A stretch of 64,000 nt of DNA from Typhlomys cinereus (GCA_023101885.1 JALPQD010000088.1:5181501-5245500), one strand, 5' to 3'; counted from the first letter of the stretch, positions 35,105 through 47,455 are shown. Translations and numbers: made by a program. Notes: a model not told the origin generated them from the letters alone.

Positions 35105-35335
35105 TTAAATATTTTATTTACTTTTTTTGAGAGATATAGAGTAGAAAATATGGTGAAGGAGACTGGCAGAGCTAAACATAGAAAGAGGAAGAAAGAGAGA
35201 GAAGGCAAAGGTATGCTACAATGCTTGTGTGGAGGTCAGAGGTCAACATTCAGACTTAGTTTTCTTCCGCCACCATGTAAGTACCAGGGATCAAACTTAG
35301 GTTTCTACGTGTGCCCTAGTCACCTTTATGCATTG
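35105..35335 (-). repeat. Old tRNA-derived SINE with (AG)n
   Basis: Plus strand shows 'gagagatatagagtaga' and AG-rich text, then 'ggtcagaggtcaacattcag'. Read on the minus strand this is a worn B2/RSINE-like element. Confidence 0.45.
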
Positions 35336-36827
35336 GTCTTTGTTACATTGAATACACAGATTTGTTCCATTTTTACCTGCTCAATTTTGTGTGCTATTTA
35401 TGGCCCCAGCCTTGGAATTACATGGAAGACTTATTTACAGAATTTAATATGACTCTTCTCTACACTTAGTTTTAGTTTATCACTTAAATTTACATTTAAT
35501 TGTTGTGAAATCCCATGTGTCAAAAGTAAACACATTGGTGGAAACCATAAACTCACCACAGGGTGCTGATACACCTATAATCTACACAAGCAATGATCAG
35601 CTATGAATTGAAAAGAAACCATGAGCCTCTAGAAAGTTCTGATGAACAATGAACCACCACAGATTCAGGGGGATAGATAGACATATTTAGTAGTGTGCAT
35701 GTGAAAGAAGCTATCAGACTCCGAGAGAAGATCTCCATCCCAGAATCACCCAGAGAGGCCTTGGTTGAACCCAGTATGCACAAAACAAAGCAAAGGGAAT
35801 TGTGTATGCACAGAACACTAGAATTAATGGCAGCTTCTGTATGCACAAATGATAAAATCAAAGAGCAAAATGCATTAGTAAATAAAAGTGAAAAATATGG
35901 GAATATTTTGGAGAGTAGTATGAAGTATACCTCTAAAATTATTTTGGTTTGATTTTCCTAAATCAGTAGACATTTATCCCAATACAGTTAAGTGAATGAT
36001 CTCCCCATCGACCAAAATCATCTTTATTATGAAATCATTTGCAGAATTCCTTTTCTCCTCGATTTTTAATCTGTTCCATTCATGAGCCACCTGTTTGGTC
36101 CTATGCCATCTCTAATTAGTTATAGTCATGTTTTATTAATGTTAGTAGAGCATTTCAATGACTGGTAAACATACCCTGATTTCCACAGAAATCACCTTAA
36201 TGGATCTCAGGTCTGCATTTTTGGAGCTGTAATGAATCTAACAAAAGGAAGAAAATAAAGATGTTCATTGCTTCTCACTTTTCATTAGTTTAAGGAGGTT
36301 TATATAATAAATAAATAAATAAATAAATAAGTTATCAATTGATAAGTCTATAGGAAAAAATAACACTAAATCTTTTAAAAAGATTACAAGACGCTCAGAT
36401 TTGTTGGAAGAACCTGAATTAGAGACACCTTCCTTGGCTTCCAAAGTCTGTCCTACATACATATGCTCCTCTGAATCTCAGTTTTCACCTGCAAAATAAG
36501 TAGTTATATTTTGCAGCAAAATATATTTTTTAAAATATATATGAATATTTAATTAATTTACCAATGTGTGAGAGAGAGGGAAAAACAAAAAGGCAGAGAG
36601 AAAGAGAGAGAGAACATACATGCCACGGTGCCTAGATAGAGGCCAGAAAACAACTTCTAGAAGTCAGTCCTTCATTCCACCATGTTAACTTCTAGTGATC
36701 TAACTCAGGTTAGATCTACACCAGGTTGGGAATGGGCATCATACTTACTGAGACATCTCACAGGACAGAGATGATTGTTTTTATGCAATAGTCGTGGCAG
36801 AAAATCACATTAAAAGAAATAAGACCT
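35336..36827. other. Intergenic with worn SINE and (AAAT)n
   Basis: (AAAT)n at 36306-36330. A second AG-rich old SINE at about 36560-36770. No gene. Confidence 0.45.
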
Positions 36828-37160
36828 ATTGACCACATTAAGGAGTACATTTAGCATTCTAAGCACTCTTACTTTTACTATAGAAATTCACTGCAGATAC
36901 AAAGCTTTTAGAATATCATAAAATAAAATTTATGTAAAACAATTTTAGAGTGCATGGTAATTTTAGAAGTTTGCAAGCAAGGACCCAAAGCCACTTGCTC
37001 AATAGAATGTCAGTTTTGGCTGACAACAAAGAATAGTAATAAATTACAGAGATGCTTACACCCCCAGTGACCAGGATAAGGTACCAAAGTACAGTAGTTA
37101 AGGAACAAATATGCTCCTTGTTTTTGTTTTCCATCTTTCTTTCATCATATAATAAAGTAC
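36828..37160 (+). repeat. Local direct duplication, copy 1
   Basis: About 330 bp matching 38196-38525 in the same orientation. Shared text includes 'ttcactgcagatacaaagct', 'ccacttgctcaatag' and 'ccttgtttttgttttccatc'. Confidence 0.75.
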
Positions 37161-38195
37161 CAAAGAGAATTATTAATGTAGTTCTAACAGTCAAAGAAGA
37201 GGAATCTTTAATTGCCTGCAAGGAAGAAATGATCCCCAGTATTACTGATCAATGCACGCTGTGAAGACAACAAAATTATATTATATGTTGCCTAAGTTTA
37301 TAACACCTTTAGTGAGGATAGAAAAGAGCACATTAGATGAATTTATAATAAATTTGTACTTCAAGAAATCAGATAAAGATCTCATTGAAAACTCTACCTA
37401 CTACAGTGAATGATACTCGAAGATCTTAGGAAATGCTTTCAGTGAAGCTACTTTTTTCTTAATCTTTCACCTTTTTTTTAACTAAAAAGCTGCCTTTGCT
37501 CAAGAAAGTAAGTACAGTTTTTAACCTGTCAAGTGCTCATCATAATATGCCTTTTCTATCTTTTCTGGAAGGTCACTGTTGAACAAGATATGAAGAAATG
37601 AAAATATTTACATGATTCAATAATAGGGAAAGGTTAAAAGCTGGGCAAACAGGAAAGCTGTTTCATCTTGATTCTGTAGGGAGCTACCCGGAGGGTAGGG
37701 GTGGTTTGGATGCCACCTTAACAAAGAGACTTCACATTATCTGAGGAATTCTGCACATGACTAATTTCTCCTGATGTTTCAAACTGGTTGCCTGAGCATG
37801 TGCTGGAAGTCAGCAATATTCTTACTTCCCCGTGTCTCTTTCACTAATCACAAGCTCTTCCCCTGAGCGTGCCACCCGATCCCCAGCTTAATTTGCATTC
37901 CTATGTAAAATAAAGTCTCTTGAAGTGGGCAGTGGGAGACGCCTCACTGAGACCAAGATGTCCCCTTTCCCCTGCCAACTGCTCAACCTACTGATCTTAT
38001 CTATCTCATCTGTGAAACATTTCTTCCTCATCTGTGTTTCTGATTGCCCTGGGACTTAATCTGTGGGTACCATCCTCTGAGATTAATTTTGCTGTCAGTG
38101 ACTAAGACAGAATAGATTTGCATTTTATAAATTTACAGATTCCTTGCAGCTGTTTCTGCTTCATTCCCTTTTGCTACCTGTTTTTCACACTATAT
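37161..38195. other. Spacer; possible LTR at about 37620-38090
   Basis: Contains 'atgtaaaataaagtctcttg' (poly(A)-signal-like, ~37904-37923), GC-richer flanks and 'gacgcctcactgagaccaag'. This looks like an old ERV LTR, but ends and target duplications were not found. Confidence 0.35.
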
Positions 38196-38525
38196 TGGCT
38201 GAGCACATTAAGGATCACGTTTAACATTCTAAGTATTCTTACTTTTCCTATGGGAATTCACTGCAGATACAAAGCTTTTAGAATACCATAAAATAAAACT
38301 TGTGCAAAATAATTTTAGAGTGCAAAGTAATTTCAGAAGTTTGTGAACAACAGCCACTTGCTCAATAGATGTCAGTTCTGTACTTTTGGAGAAGCAACAA
38401 ACAACTGTAATAAATTATACAGATGCTTACACCTCCAAAGATCAAGAAAAGGCATCAAGGTACAGAGTTAAGAAACAAAGAATATTTTCCTTGTTTTTGT
38501 TTTCCATCTTTCTCTCATCATATAG
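38196..38525 (+). repeat. Local direct duplication, copy 2
   Basis: Partner of 36828-37160, about 1.37 kb downstream. Identity looks near 80-85 percent, so the duplication is old. Confidence 0.75.
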
Positions 38526-38548
38526 TAAAATATCATAATCTCCCAAAT

Positions 38549-38634
38549 AAAATTTTATAACCTGTGTGATAAATAGTTCACATTTTCTTCTAAAATTTTA
38601 TAACCTGTGTGATAAATAGTTCACATTTTCTTCT
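38549..38634 (+). repeat. Perfect 43-bp tandem duplication
   Basis: Units 38549-38591 and 38592-38634 are identical and run from 'aaaattttataacc' to 'cacattttcttct'. Confidence 0.95.
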
Positions 38635-39952
38635 CTTTAATATTAAAGCCCAAATTAAATCTATATAAGTCACTGAAAGCATTTCCTGTTTGTGTAATTA
38701 ATGTTTGCTTAATATCTAACATGTGAAGTACCAAATAAGACTATCATTTGGAAAACAGTAGGAGGAAAATTAAGTAAATTCTTCAAATGGCTCCAGGAAT
38801 AATACATTGCTAGTGTTTATATGTTTTCAGACAGGAAGGCAAAGGAAATTGGCTATGTAACATGAAGAAGAAAATACACAATGTACAAAGCAAAGTGTGT
38901 TTGCTTATCCACTTTGAAAAACTTTATTATAAATTTAGAATGCCTCCTAGCCCCATTACTCATGGGTAGGTTTTTAATATAGTAAGCATCTCTCTGCCCT
39001 TATTTAATTTTTATGAGTTTTCTTATTTATAGCAAGGATTTAAAAATGTTTCTTCAACATCTGTTACATAGGTTAAAATTTTCTGTGTAAAAATACAAGC
39101 TCAAACTTATTTTCTTAAGACATCAATGAGTTGCCATTTCTCATGAGTCTCTTTGTTGGTTGCATAGTTCAAAGCCTGGTGCATTTCAATCTTTCTTATG
39201 GTCATAATCTATAACCAGTAACCAGATGCTACATAGTCTGTGAGATGGAGCTGAATGATCTCATATAATCTCACTCAGTTGTTTTGAACCTCACCTGGGA
39301 TGGCTGGAATTGCTGAGAGTTCTCGCCACATAACTTTTCATTCTTCATTTTCTACATATGATCTAAGAGTTTTTGCAAGATAGTGAGACTCAACAGCAAG
39401 TACTTGAATTTCATCCCATTTCCAATATTTCATTAACCAAATAATGTTAGATGGGCAAGTAAATCATCTTTGGATCAGAGTATCACACAAGAAGAGTTCA
39501 GGGAGATGTAATTCCCCAATATCCATTGACATAACAGTTTACCACAGCTAGGTGAAGTTTAGTAGCTATATATGTAGCAATATATAGAAAGTGTTCTTTA
39601 CAAATAGGATTACCAACTGCAAACAGCTAAATCATCAGAAAAGGTAAAGAGAGAGATGAACTCTGGGATGGGCAGAGTGCATGACTAGTTGATTTCTCTG
39701 GGATCTTGAAATGGAGATAATCCAATGTAACCTGCTTCATAGAAAATCTGAAAAATTAGAAGTACCAGGTTACAAAAGCACAGCTAATGATGTGCTAGCA
39801 GTTTCTTATGTTTGAGTAGATGTGGTAGATTTTAAAATTTTACTTCTATTTGCAATAGATATGAACTGTCATTGACAACCCAAATCAGTGAGCAAAAGGC
39901 AAATACTGCAATGTCTGTTTTACATATAACATACATTTGGTTTCCAATTCAA
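38635..39952. other. Intergenic, nothing recognised
   Basis: AT-rich, no gene or repeat family seen. Confidence 0.4.
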
Positions 39953-39965
39953 AATTTCAGCTTTT

Positions 39966-39988
39966 TTACTTAGTAGTAGTAGTAGTAG

Positions 39989-40049
<61 letters not shown>

Positions 40050-40225
40050 AAAGGTCACTTCAGGAATCACCCTGGATTGCTCTACCTCCTCTTTACTTTG
40101 TTCTGGAGCTTCCACATTCCACTTTCCAGGGCCAGAAGTGCAGGCTGACACCATTTCCTCTCCGCCTCCCTCCAACACCTGCTTGTAAAGCAGATGCTTA
40201 TCCCCTGAGCCATCTCTCCAGCTCC
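39966..40225 (-). repeat. tRNA-derived SINE with (CA)n tail and target duplications
   Basis: Target duplications AATTTCA(G/A)CTTTT lie at 39953-39965 and 40226-40238 (12 of 13). The (TAG)n-(TG)n block at ~39972-40050 is the tail. The head 'ggagctggagagatggctca' is at the right end on the minus strand. Confidence 0.85.
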
Positions 40226-40429
40226 AATTTCAACTTTTGAGTATGAGAGATTTTAACGTTTCCTCCAAGCAATCTGAATACTTTTGTAGGACTTAGCAAT
40301 TACTGTAGGTCATTATGCTATATGTCTGAATGCTTATGTTAAAGAATTCACCAATAAATCATAAGAATTAATGATAGTTCCTCTAAATCATCATATACAA
40401 GAAATAACTAAAAGTCAGTTGCAGGTCCA

Positions 40430-40632
40430 ATGAAATGGCTCAGCAAGCAAAGGTACCTGTCACCAAGACTGATGATTTAAGTTCAATCTTTGGAACTCAC
40501 ATGGCAGATGAAGAGGACCAACAAGTCGTCTTCTGTCTTCCACATATGTGGCATGGCACATGCACATGTGCATATATGTGTACATATTTCATGGTAACCA
40601 AAAAGTTTTATTTATCTCCAATAAATAAAAAG
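40430..40632 (+). repeat. B2/RSINE-like SINE
   Basis: 'aatgaaatggctcagcaagc', 'gtcaccaagactgatgattt', a B-box-like 'agttcaatc', CA/TG-rich middle and 'ccaataaataaaaag' end. Confidence 0.65.
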
Positions 40633-41984
40633 TAGAAAATATTCTTTTGTTATTGAGAAGCAGAGTATAGTGGATGTTGTCATTTACCATGTCTGTGATT
40701 CTTGACCCATTTCTTCACACCTGTGTGCATCTGTTGCCTCATCTATAGCTGAGAATAACCAACACTTTAAGGGCTTTGTGGTGATTTATTTGCATATGGT
40801 GTTCAGAGACTATAAAGTAACAAATTAGCATTAAAAACAAAATTTATGTTAATAATGAATGTACACTAAAGATATGTTACTAACTAAAAATTCTTTACAG
40901 AGAATAATCGAGATCATTGGCTGGTAAGAGAATGTAGCTCTGTGGTAAAGATGTAAACTGACACAAAAGTTCCCTATCTCATTTTACCCATTGACTAATA
41001 TTTGAAATTCAATGTTGGATTTTTTTTCCTAATGGAACAACCTGTCTTTGTTAAAGTTAGAATTATCTGTGGGCCTTCTGAAAAATAAAGTAAAAGTAAA
41101 TATTGAACCTGGATGTCTGGGGTCTTTGAGTTAAATGCGTAAAACATCAAGGGTTCAGAGGAAAGAAAACAGATCCAAAAGTTTTGACGGTGAAAACACT
41201 TTGCTTTCATTTGGGTCTTACTTACCCGGATAGTTTGGCAATGTTTGGCACCAGATAAATGTGCCCTGGTGAGGTTTGAGTAGGAATATGGTCAGTACCT
41301 TTCTCTTGGACAGTTCTCTAGTGTCCAGATTGCATAGAAGTCTCTTAGAAATTAGAAGTCACAAATTTCATGATACGAAAGTTCAGTTTTCCCTGGTTGC
41401 TTTCCCTGTACTTTTGACCATGGTTCCTACTGGCCATTTCTGTAAGGAAGTTGATTCTAACTGAAGAGCTTCTCTTCAATGTTTCTTTGGGATCTGGTGG
41501 GAAGAAGGAGCAATTAGCACACAGTCCCAATTTCAGTTAATTATCCTCAAGAGTGATGGATAGAAATAGACAAATATCCCTGGCTGTTTCCATTTCTCCA
41601 CACAGTTATGAGCCCCCCTCCCACGACCTAATGAAATCAAACTCCAATCTTACTTTCCACACTTTAGAATCAAGGATTATGGAAGGGTCTCTTGAGGCAG
41701 GGTGACTCTGTCATTTATTATCCACAGTGAATAGTTTGGGTCTTAAAAGACAAGTTAATGATAACCATGGAAAGAAAGCAAGCACAGAATAGGATTATTT
41801 TAAGCAATATGGGTAATTAATTCCTCCACACTCTGAACCTTTATCAAAAAAAGACTTCATGTGTTTTTGGTGGTTACATGCTCAGGCTCTGAGTACACTT
41901 GCTTGGTGAAGAAATCTGATTCTACACACAAGCTGGGTGATCTTGGTCACTTTATTTTATCCATAATATCTATTTCTTTTCTTT
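40633..41984. other. Intergenic; contains a block repeated at 47.5 and 49.1 kb
   Basis: No gene. 41480-41570 resembles 49160-49250 and 47540-47650. Confidence 0.4.
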
Positions 41985-41989
41985 TCTTT

Positions 41990-42044
<55 letters not shown>

Positions 42045-42275
42045 AATAGGGCACCTGAATGTGTATACCTGTAGAATACCAGGGCTGACATATGGAATCA
42101 TCCTGGATTGCTCTACCTCCTCATTATTTTGCTATGGGGTTTCCCAGGTTCTGCCTTCCCAGGCTAGGAGTACAAGCTGCTACAATTTCCACCTAACATT
42201 TTTGCATGGGTTCCAGGAATCCACATTCAGGTCCTTCTGCTTGCAACACAAAGGCTTTACCCCCTGAGCCTTTTC
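41985..42275 (-). repeat. tRNA-derived SINE with (CA)n tail
   Basis: (TG)n at 41995-42041 as the tail, body 'tggattgctctacctcctca', head at the right end on the minus strand. Confidence 0.7.
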
Positions 42276-42400
42276 TCTATTCACTGTACCTACTTCTGAA
42301 TTAATAAAATAGAGATGTAAGGAATGACCACTAAGAGGATCATGGTGAGTTTATTTATTTTTCTCTTTGTGCTTTTATGCTTTGATAGTTTTGTATTTGT

Positions 42401-42703
42401 TTTTTTAATTTTTTATTATTTATTCAATTGTGCGTGTGTGTATGTGTGTGTGTGTGTACGAATGTGTGTGTGTGTATGTGTGTGTGTGTAGGACCATGGA
42501 CGAATTCAGGAACCACTATGGACGCCTCCACCTCCTCCTTGTTTACTCTGCCCCAGGATCCACAGGCTTCGCCCTACCAGGACCAGAAACGCAGGCCGCC
42601 CCCACTTCTGCCCAGCGTCTATACGTGGGGTCTAGGATCCGAACTCAGGACCTTCTGCCTGCAAGGCAGAGGCTTAACCCGGGATCTACCTCTCCAGCCC
42701 CCA
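42401..42703 (-). repeat. Young tRNA-derived SINE with perfect target duplication
   Basis: A 16-bp perfect duplication, ATAGTTTTGTATTTGT, lies at 42385-42400 and 42704-42719. The minus strand starts 'gggggctggagaggtagatc'. Tail (CA)n plus 'cacaattgaataaataataa'. About 90 percent identical to 26318-26608. Recent insertion. Confidence 0.92.
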
Positions 42704-42719
42704 ATAGTTTTGTATTTGT

Positions 42720-43470
42720 GTGCAGTGAATGTTTGATGTTTTCTACCCATATCACTTACCTCATCCCCCATTTCTTCTGTCACTGAGAATCTTCTTCTTT
42801 CCAACAAGTATCCTTTCTACTTTCAGGTCTTTGTGTGTGTGGGTGATCAACTGAGTTTCATAAGAATTATGTGCTTTAGCCTGAGCACTTGTTACAGCAT
42901 AGGTGATATATCAGACCCACCACTGAAGCAAGCGTAAGCTTCAATATTCATTCAGAGGGTGTTGGGGTCACGTGAGCTCTTCCCTCATCCATGTTTTGAT
43001 GCTGCTGGGTCCAAACTGTATAGATCTTATGTGGGGAAACAGCTGTGGTAAGTTCACCAACAAAAGGGCCTATCATGCTCAGAAGACACATAAAGAAATC
43101 AAGCTTCAACTGCTCTGGAAGCTTTTCTCCATGCTGATTTGCTTTCATAATACCAGAAGGTAATAATATGCAGGGTTCTGGAAGAAAAACCATTAACACT
43201 CGTACCCAGCTATGAATACAGTGAGATACAATAATAACCAATATGACAAGACATACCTGTTGGTACAATAGTGACATGAATGTTATGGGAGTAACTAATG
43301 ATATGGGGATAAGGACCACTAAACAGAAGGGAATTCATGACTGGTACTGTAAACCTGGCTAGGAACCATATATAGGTAGGGTGGTCACAGGCCCAAAGGA
43401 AGAACTACTGCTACTGCTTTGCTAAATAGACAAAAAACAAATACCTTCCAAATACTCATGTTTAAATCTA
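42720..43470. other. Intergenic, L1-like remnant
   Basis: 43030-43130 ('ctgtggtaagttcaccaaca') resembles rodent L1 3' UTR text. No gene. Confidence 0.35.
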
Positions 43471-43846
43471 TGGGGGGCCTCAGTCTAGGTGACCTGGATG
43501 GTCTGGCAAGCTTAGACAAAGATGCTTTGATGGAGGAAGACAAAAAGGGGCATAGCTCAGGATGTTTTGAAGAAATCTTGCTACATACAGCCTGAGTGCT
43601 GGCTTGACCTTTAAGATGATTGGTTGCCTGTTTCCCCACCCTGGAATTCCCCTTGCAGTTTCTGTCTTTATAAGATGGCTATGGACTTGCAATAAAGGAG
43701 TTCCTGCTTGACTAGACTCCCTATTGTGTCTGATTGTCCTCAGGAAGGAAGGCTGGGAGCGGGTGGACAGCACACTCACCTTTCCCCGATCCCCCTTGTG
43801 GAGGACCCGCGGGACCAGCCTGCAGGTCGATCCCTGGGGACCCCCA
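43471..43846 (+). mobile_element. Solo ERV LTR, ERVK-like
   Basis: About 376 bp with matching ends TGGGGG...CCCCCA, a TATA-like CTTTATAAG (43666-43674), AATAAA (43691-43696) and GC-rich U5. Target duplication not clear. It lies ~90 bp before a MaLR interior, where a 5' LTR would be expected. Confidence 0.65.
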
Positions 43847-43935
43847 CAAAATTCATAGATTAAGTCATGGTGAATTTAGTAAGTGACTGTCCAATGCCTA
43901 GAAACACTCCATCCATGTTAGTAATTTTATTATGG

Positions 43936-45433
43936 AAAACTTGGTACTGAGAAGTGGGGTATTGGTTTTAGACTGAGAGGATCTGGTATCAGGAAGTAAA
44001 GTGTGCTTGGTACTTGGCACCAAGAAGTATGACCATTGCTGCCATGTGGCTGGTGTGCCTTTAGAAATGTTGTGGGGTGTTTTGGGGGGAGAGAGATATA
44101 TGGAGAACTTTGAACTAGGGAAGTCATTGCATTTTGAGGGCATTCTAGTGACAGTTTAAAATAGAGTACCGCTGAGAAAGATGTATACAGTGTAAGGCCA
44201 GCTTATAATGATACAGAGGGGAAGAAAATTTTGGGAACTGGACTAAGGTTAATTGAAGTCTGTCCAAGGTTTGCTCTCCTACTGAAAACTTGCCTGAAGG
44301 TAAAGTGTTTGGCAAAGGAAGTTTCAAGACAATCTAGTCTTGGCAATGTAGCATGGCTACTTTTTAGACACATCATAAAAAAAGAATAAAGAGGCATGAA
44401 AGAAATAAAAACTCTAACGTTTAATGAAAAATGTCAGGGCAAACTTAGATTGCAAACAGCAAAATGTGGCTATTGTTAAAGAGGTTAGTGCTGTTAGTGA
44501 ACCAAAGTCTGCTCTTCATTTGAATGTTAGAAGAGGCAGCAATCTGAGGAAAAGACCCTCTGGGAAGACTCCCACCCATATTAATACAAATTCTTTTGGA
44601 AGAAAAAAGTCAAAGGTCAGAGTTCCAAAGGAATGTCCTCTTTCCTGTTCCTCTAAAGCAACAGTCCAAGGGAGATTCTGTCAGGTATGAGCACTAAGAA
44701 GCTGAACCACCTGTGATCTAAGGGGGATAATTTCTAATCCACCATTATAGCAGAACTTGACAATGTTGACCACATGGTACTGGTTTTAGTGACAAAAGTA
44801 GGAAGGATATGGATCCCTCCTCTAAGATTTCAGAGAGAGAGGCTAAAGCCAGGCAGTGTATAGTAAGACTGAACAACCAGCAAAGAGACCCAGGAAGGAT
44901 GTTTTGTGCTGTGGAGTTGAATCCTGGGTTGCCATTGAAACATGAGAATGTTAGACATGCAAGAGATAACACAGAACATTGCAAAAAAAAGCTATAAACC
45001 ACAGAAAGAATAAACCTAAGAAAATGGCGTGTGCTGCAGCCAGCCATGCTGGAGGGGTGGAAATGAAGTCCTTTGGAATCTGAGATGATTTCAACAGGAG
45101 GCTCACATGCTGAATCTGGAACTGCAGGACTTGGGATCTGTCTTGCTTGTTTCTGTTCTGGTCTTATTATAGACTGATCATTCTTGGATACATCTCCATT
45201 CCTCCCTTTCAAAATGGGATTGTTTACTTTGTGCCATTGTATGTTGGAAGTATGTAACTTGTTTTTTGTCTTTACAGGAGATCACAAGAGACTGACATTA
45301 GTTTCAAATGAGACTTTTAACTTTTAGACTATGTTGGGGTTACTGATATAGTTTATGGGGACTTTTAAAGTTGAAATTGGGCATCAAGGGGTACCCAGGA
45401 GCTTATGGGGGGAAGGGGAATGAAGGGATGGAA
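43936..45433 (+). mobile_element. MaLR internal sequence lacking its 5' LTR
   Basis: Opens with 'ttggtactgagaagtggggt', the characteristic start just after a MaLR 5' LTR, and continues 1.5 kb into a 3' LTR. A Lys/Arg-rich 88-codon frame at 44424-44690 is a gag-like remnant at best. No pol. No 5' LTR precedes it. Instead a 44-bp sequence (43892-43935) recurs after the 3' LTR (45825-45868). Confidence 0.7.
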
Positions 45434-45819
45434 TGTCATGGTTTGAATGTCATGGTTTGTACCCCACAGACTCATGTATTTGAAACCTTGGCTGATACTA
45501 ATGTTTGTGGAAGTCAGGACACCTCTAGGAGGTGGAGCCTTGCTAGAATAAGATATGTCACAGGGGGTGGGACTTGAGTTTGGGCAGCCCCATCCTGCTT
45601 CTGCTAGCAGTCTGCTCTTGCAGCTTGCTCTTGCTGTGTCTGCCTGTGCTGGCTGCAGCAACCTGATTCACCTCTAGCTTCTGCCACCATGCCATTCCTT
45701 TCCCACCTTAACAGACAGTATCTTCCCTCTGGAACCATAAGCCAAATAAATCTCCCTTTTCTCCACTTAAGTTGTAGGAAGAGTGTTGTCTCACAGCAAC
45801 AGAAAGAGTAACTGTGATA
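45434..45819 (+). repeat. MaLR 3' LTR (ORR1/MT-like)
   Basis: Starts with a duplicated 'tgtcatggtttg' (45434 and 45448), carries 'gccaaataaatctcc' (poly(A) signal) and ends 'cagcaacagaaagagtaact'. Confidence 0.75.
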
Positions 45820-45868
45820 CTTTACAATGCCTAGAAACAGCCCATCCATATTAGCATTTTATTATTGC

Positions 45869-46439
45869 AAATATATCATCTTTTAATTTCTCTATTTTTG
45901 TAGACATGATAATTGTACAATAGTGAGTACAGTGTGGTATTTTAATACATTTATTATTATTTTGATCAAAGCCTCATGTATTGAATGTGCAATCCCCAAT
46001 AAATCAAATTAAAAAGGAATCCCTGGAATTTCCTACTATTTTGAGAATCAAGGACAAGACAGGACAGTGGCAAAGTGCTGGAGGTGGATCCTTTGGGAAG
46101 TGATTAATTAGATCATTAGGTCTGACTCTATCAATGGACTAATTACTTCATAATGACTCCATAATTGAATGAGCTATTGAGAAGTGATGAAGAACGTAGG
46201 TGGGAACATCTAGAAGGAGGTTAAATTGACTCCACGTATGTGTTGATGCTATTATGAGTAGAATTGCTTTAATGTTCTCAGATTGTTTCTTATTAATATA
46301 TAGAGGTTAATGTCTTTAGTGTGCTGATTTTATAGCCTTCAGCTTTTCTTAGTTTATTTCTTATTCAAATTACTCTGCAGTAAAGTGCTTGTGATTATCT
46401 ATGTTATCAGAAGATATAAGATGTAACTTCTTTTCCTAT
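45869..46439. other. Intergenic, nothing firm
   Basis: 46020-46250 has worn MaLR-like wording but no clear ends. No gene. Confidence 0.35.
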
Positions 46440-46940
46440 TCATTTATCTTCTATTTTTTATTTTTTCCTTTTTTTATTTATTTTTCTGCTAATACAAACG
46501 TAATAGGAACCCCTGTCTCCTCCCTCCCTCCACTCCTCCCTGGACCTCCCTGTTCCCTCTCTCCTTTGCCCCTTCCTTTCCCCCTCTCCCTCCCTTTCTC
46601 CCAGTGTCCCCTCCCCCCATCTCTGAAGCATCCTTTAATGTGTATATCAAACTTTCCTCTATGTCCTTCTCTCTGATGAGGTGTAAGGACTCAGTGGCAA
46701 TTCCTAGAACTCTTTCTTGTGTTCCCCTTAAGTATGGGAACATTATTGTGACTGTTAATCCCTTGCTTCTAAGGATCCTAGTGCCTTTAGTCCATGCTAG
46801 AATTTGAGGGGTCAATGATATGTTGGTCATTGCGCAGATCGTGAAGAGTCCTGTTATAATTGCTTCGGCCCTGACCTGTGTGGAGTATCTTGCATATCAT
46901 GACTCCTCCCATCCTTGTACTCTTACATTCTATTCTTTTT
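46440..46940 (-). mobile_element. L1 3' end
   Basis: T-rich, 'tgctaatacaaacgtaatag', C/T-rich tract and the L1 3' UTR body in minus orientation. Close to the copies at 14940 and 61740. Confidence 0.85.
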
Positions 46941-46970
46941 CTTACAAAGTGTTCTCGGTAACATTTCTAG

Positions 46971-46973
<3 letters not shown>

Positions 46974-47019
<46 letters not shown>

Positions 47020-47029
47020 TGTGTGTGAG
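46974..47029 (+). repeat. (TG)n microsatellite, left half
   Basis: About 28 TG units with one interruption, running directly into the LTR at 47030. Confidence 0.9.
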
Positions 47030-47363
47030 TAAGATGGTTTGAAATGTGCCTTCCCATGGGCTTATGTGTTTGGAAAGTCGTGGCACCTTTAGGAGTTGGA
47101 GTCTTGATGGAGGAAGGCAGTCACAGGGGGTAGACCTGGAGGTGAATTAGTCCCACTGTACTTCCAGCAGGGGCTTGCTCTTGCGGTTGAGTCTTGCAGC
47201 TGTCTGTCTCCATGAAGGATGTGACTTAGCCAGTCTTCAGCTTTTGCTAACCAGCCATGCCTTTTCTGCCATGAAAGACTGTGTCTCCTCTCTGGAACTG
47301 TAAGTCAAATAAAGTTGCTTGACTTTGGGTGTTCTGTCATGGCAACACCAGAAGTAACAAGTA

Positions 47364-47365
<2 letters not shown>
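47030..47365 (+). repeat. Solo MaLR LTR inserted in a microsatellite
   Basis: Begins 'agtaagatggtttgaaatgt', has 'aagtcaaataaagttgcttg' and ends 'accagaagtaacaagtact', typical of ORR1/MT LTRs. (TG)n lies on both sides. Confidence 0.7.

Positions 47366-47452
<87 letters not shown>
47366..47452 (+). repeat. (GT)n(AG)n compound microsatellite, right half
   Basis: (GT)n at 47367-47402, then (AG)n to about 47452. Confidence 0.95.

Positions 47453-47455
<3 letters not shown>

Noticed and set aside
41861..42267. Cys/Val-rich frames over TG tracts here and at 39995, 42428 and 46820
   Set aside because: Translation of (TG)n; not genes.
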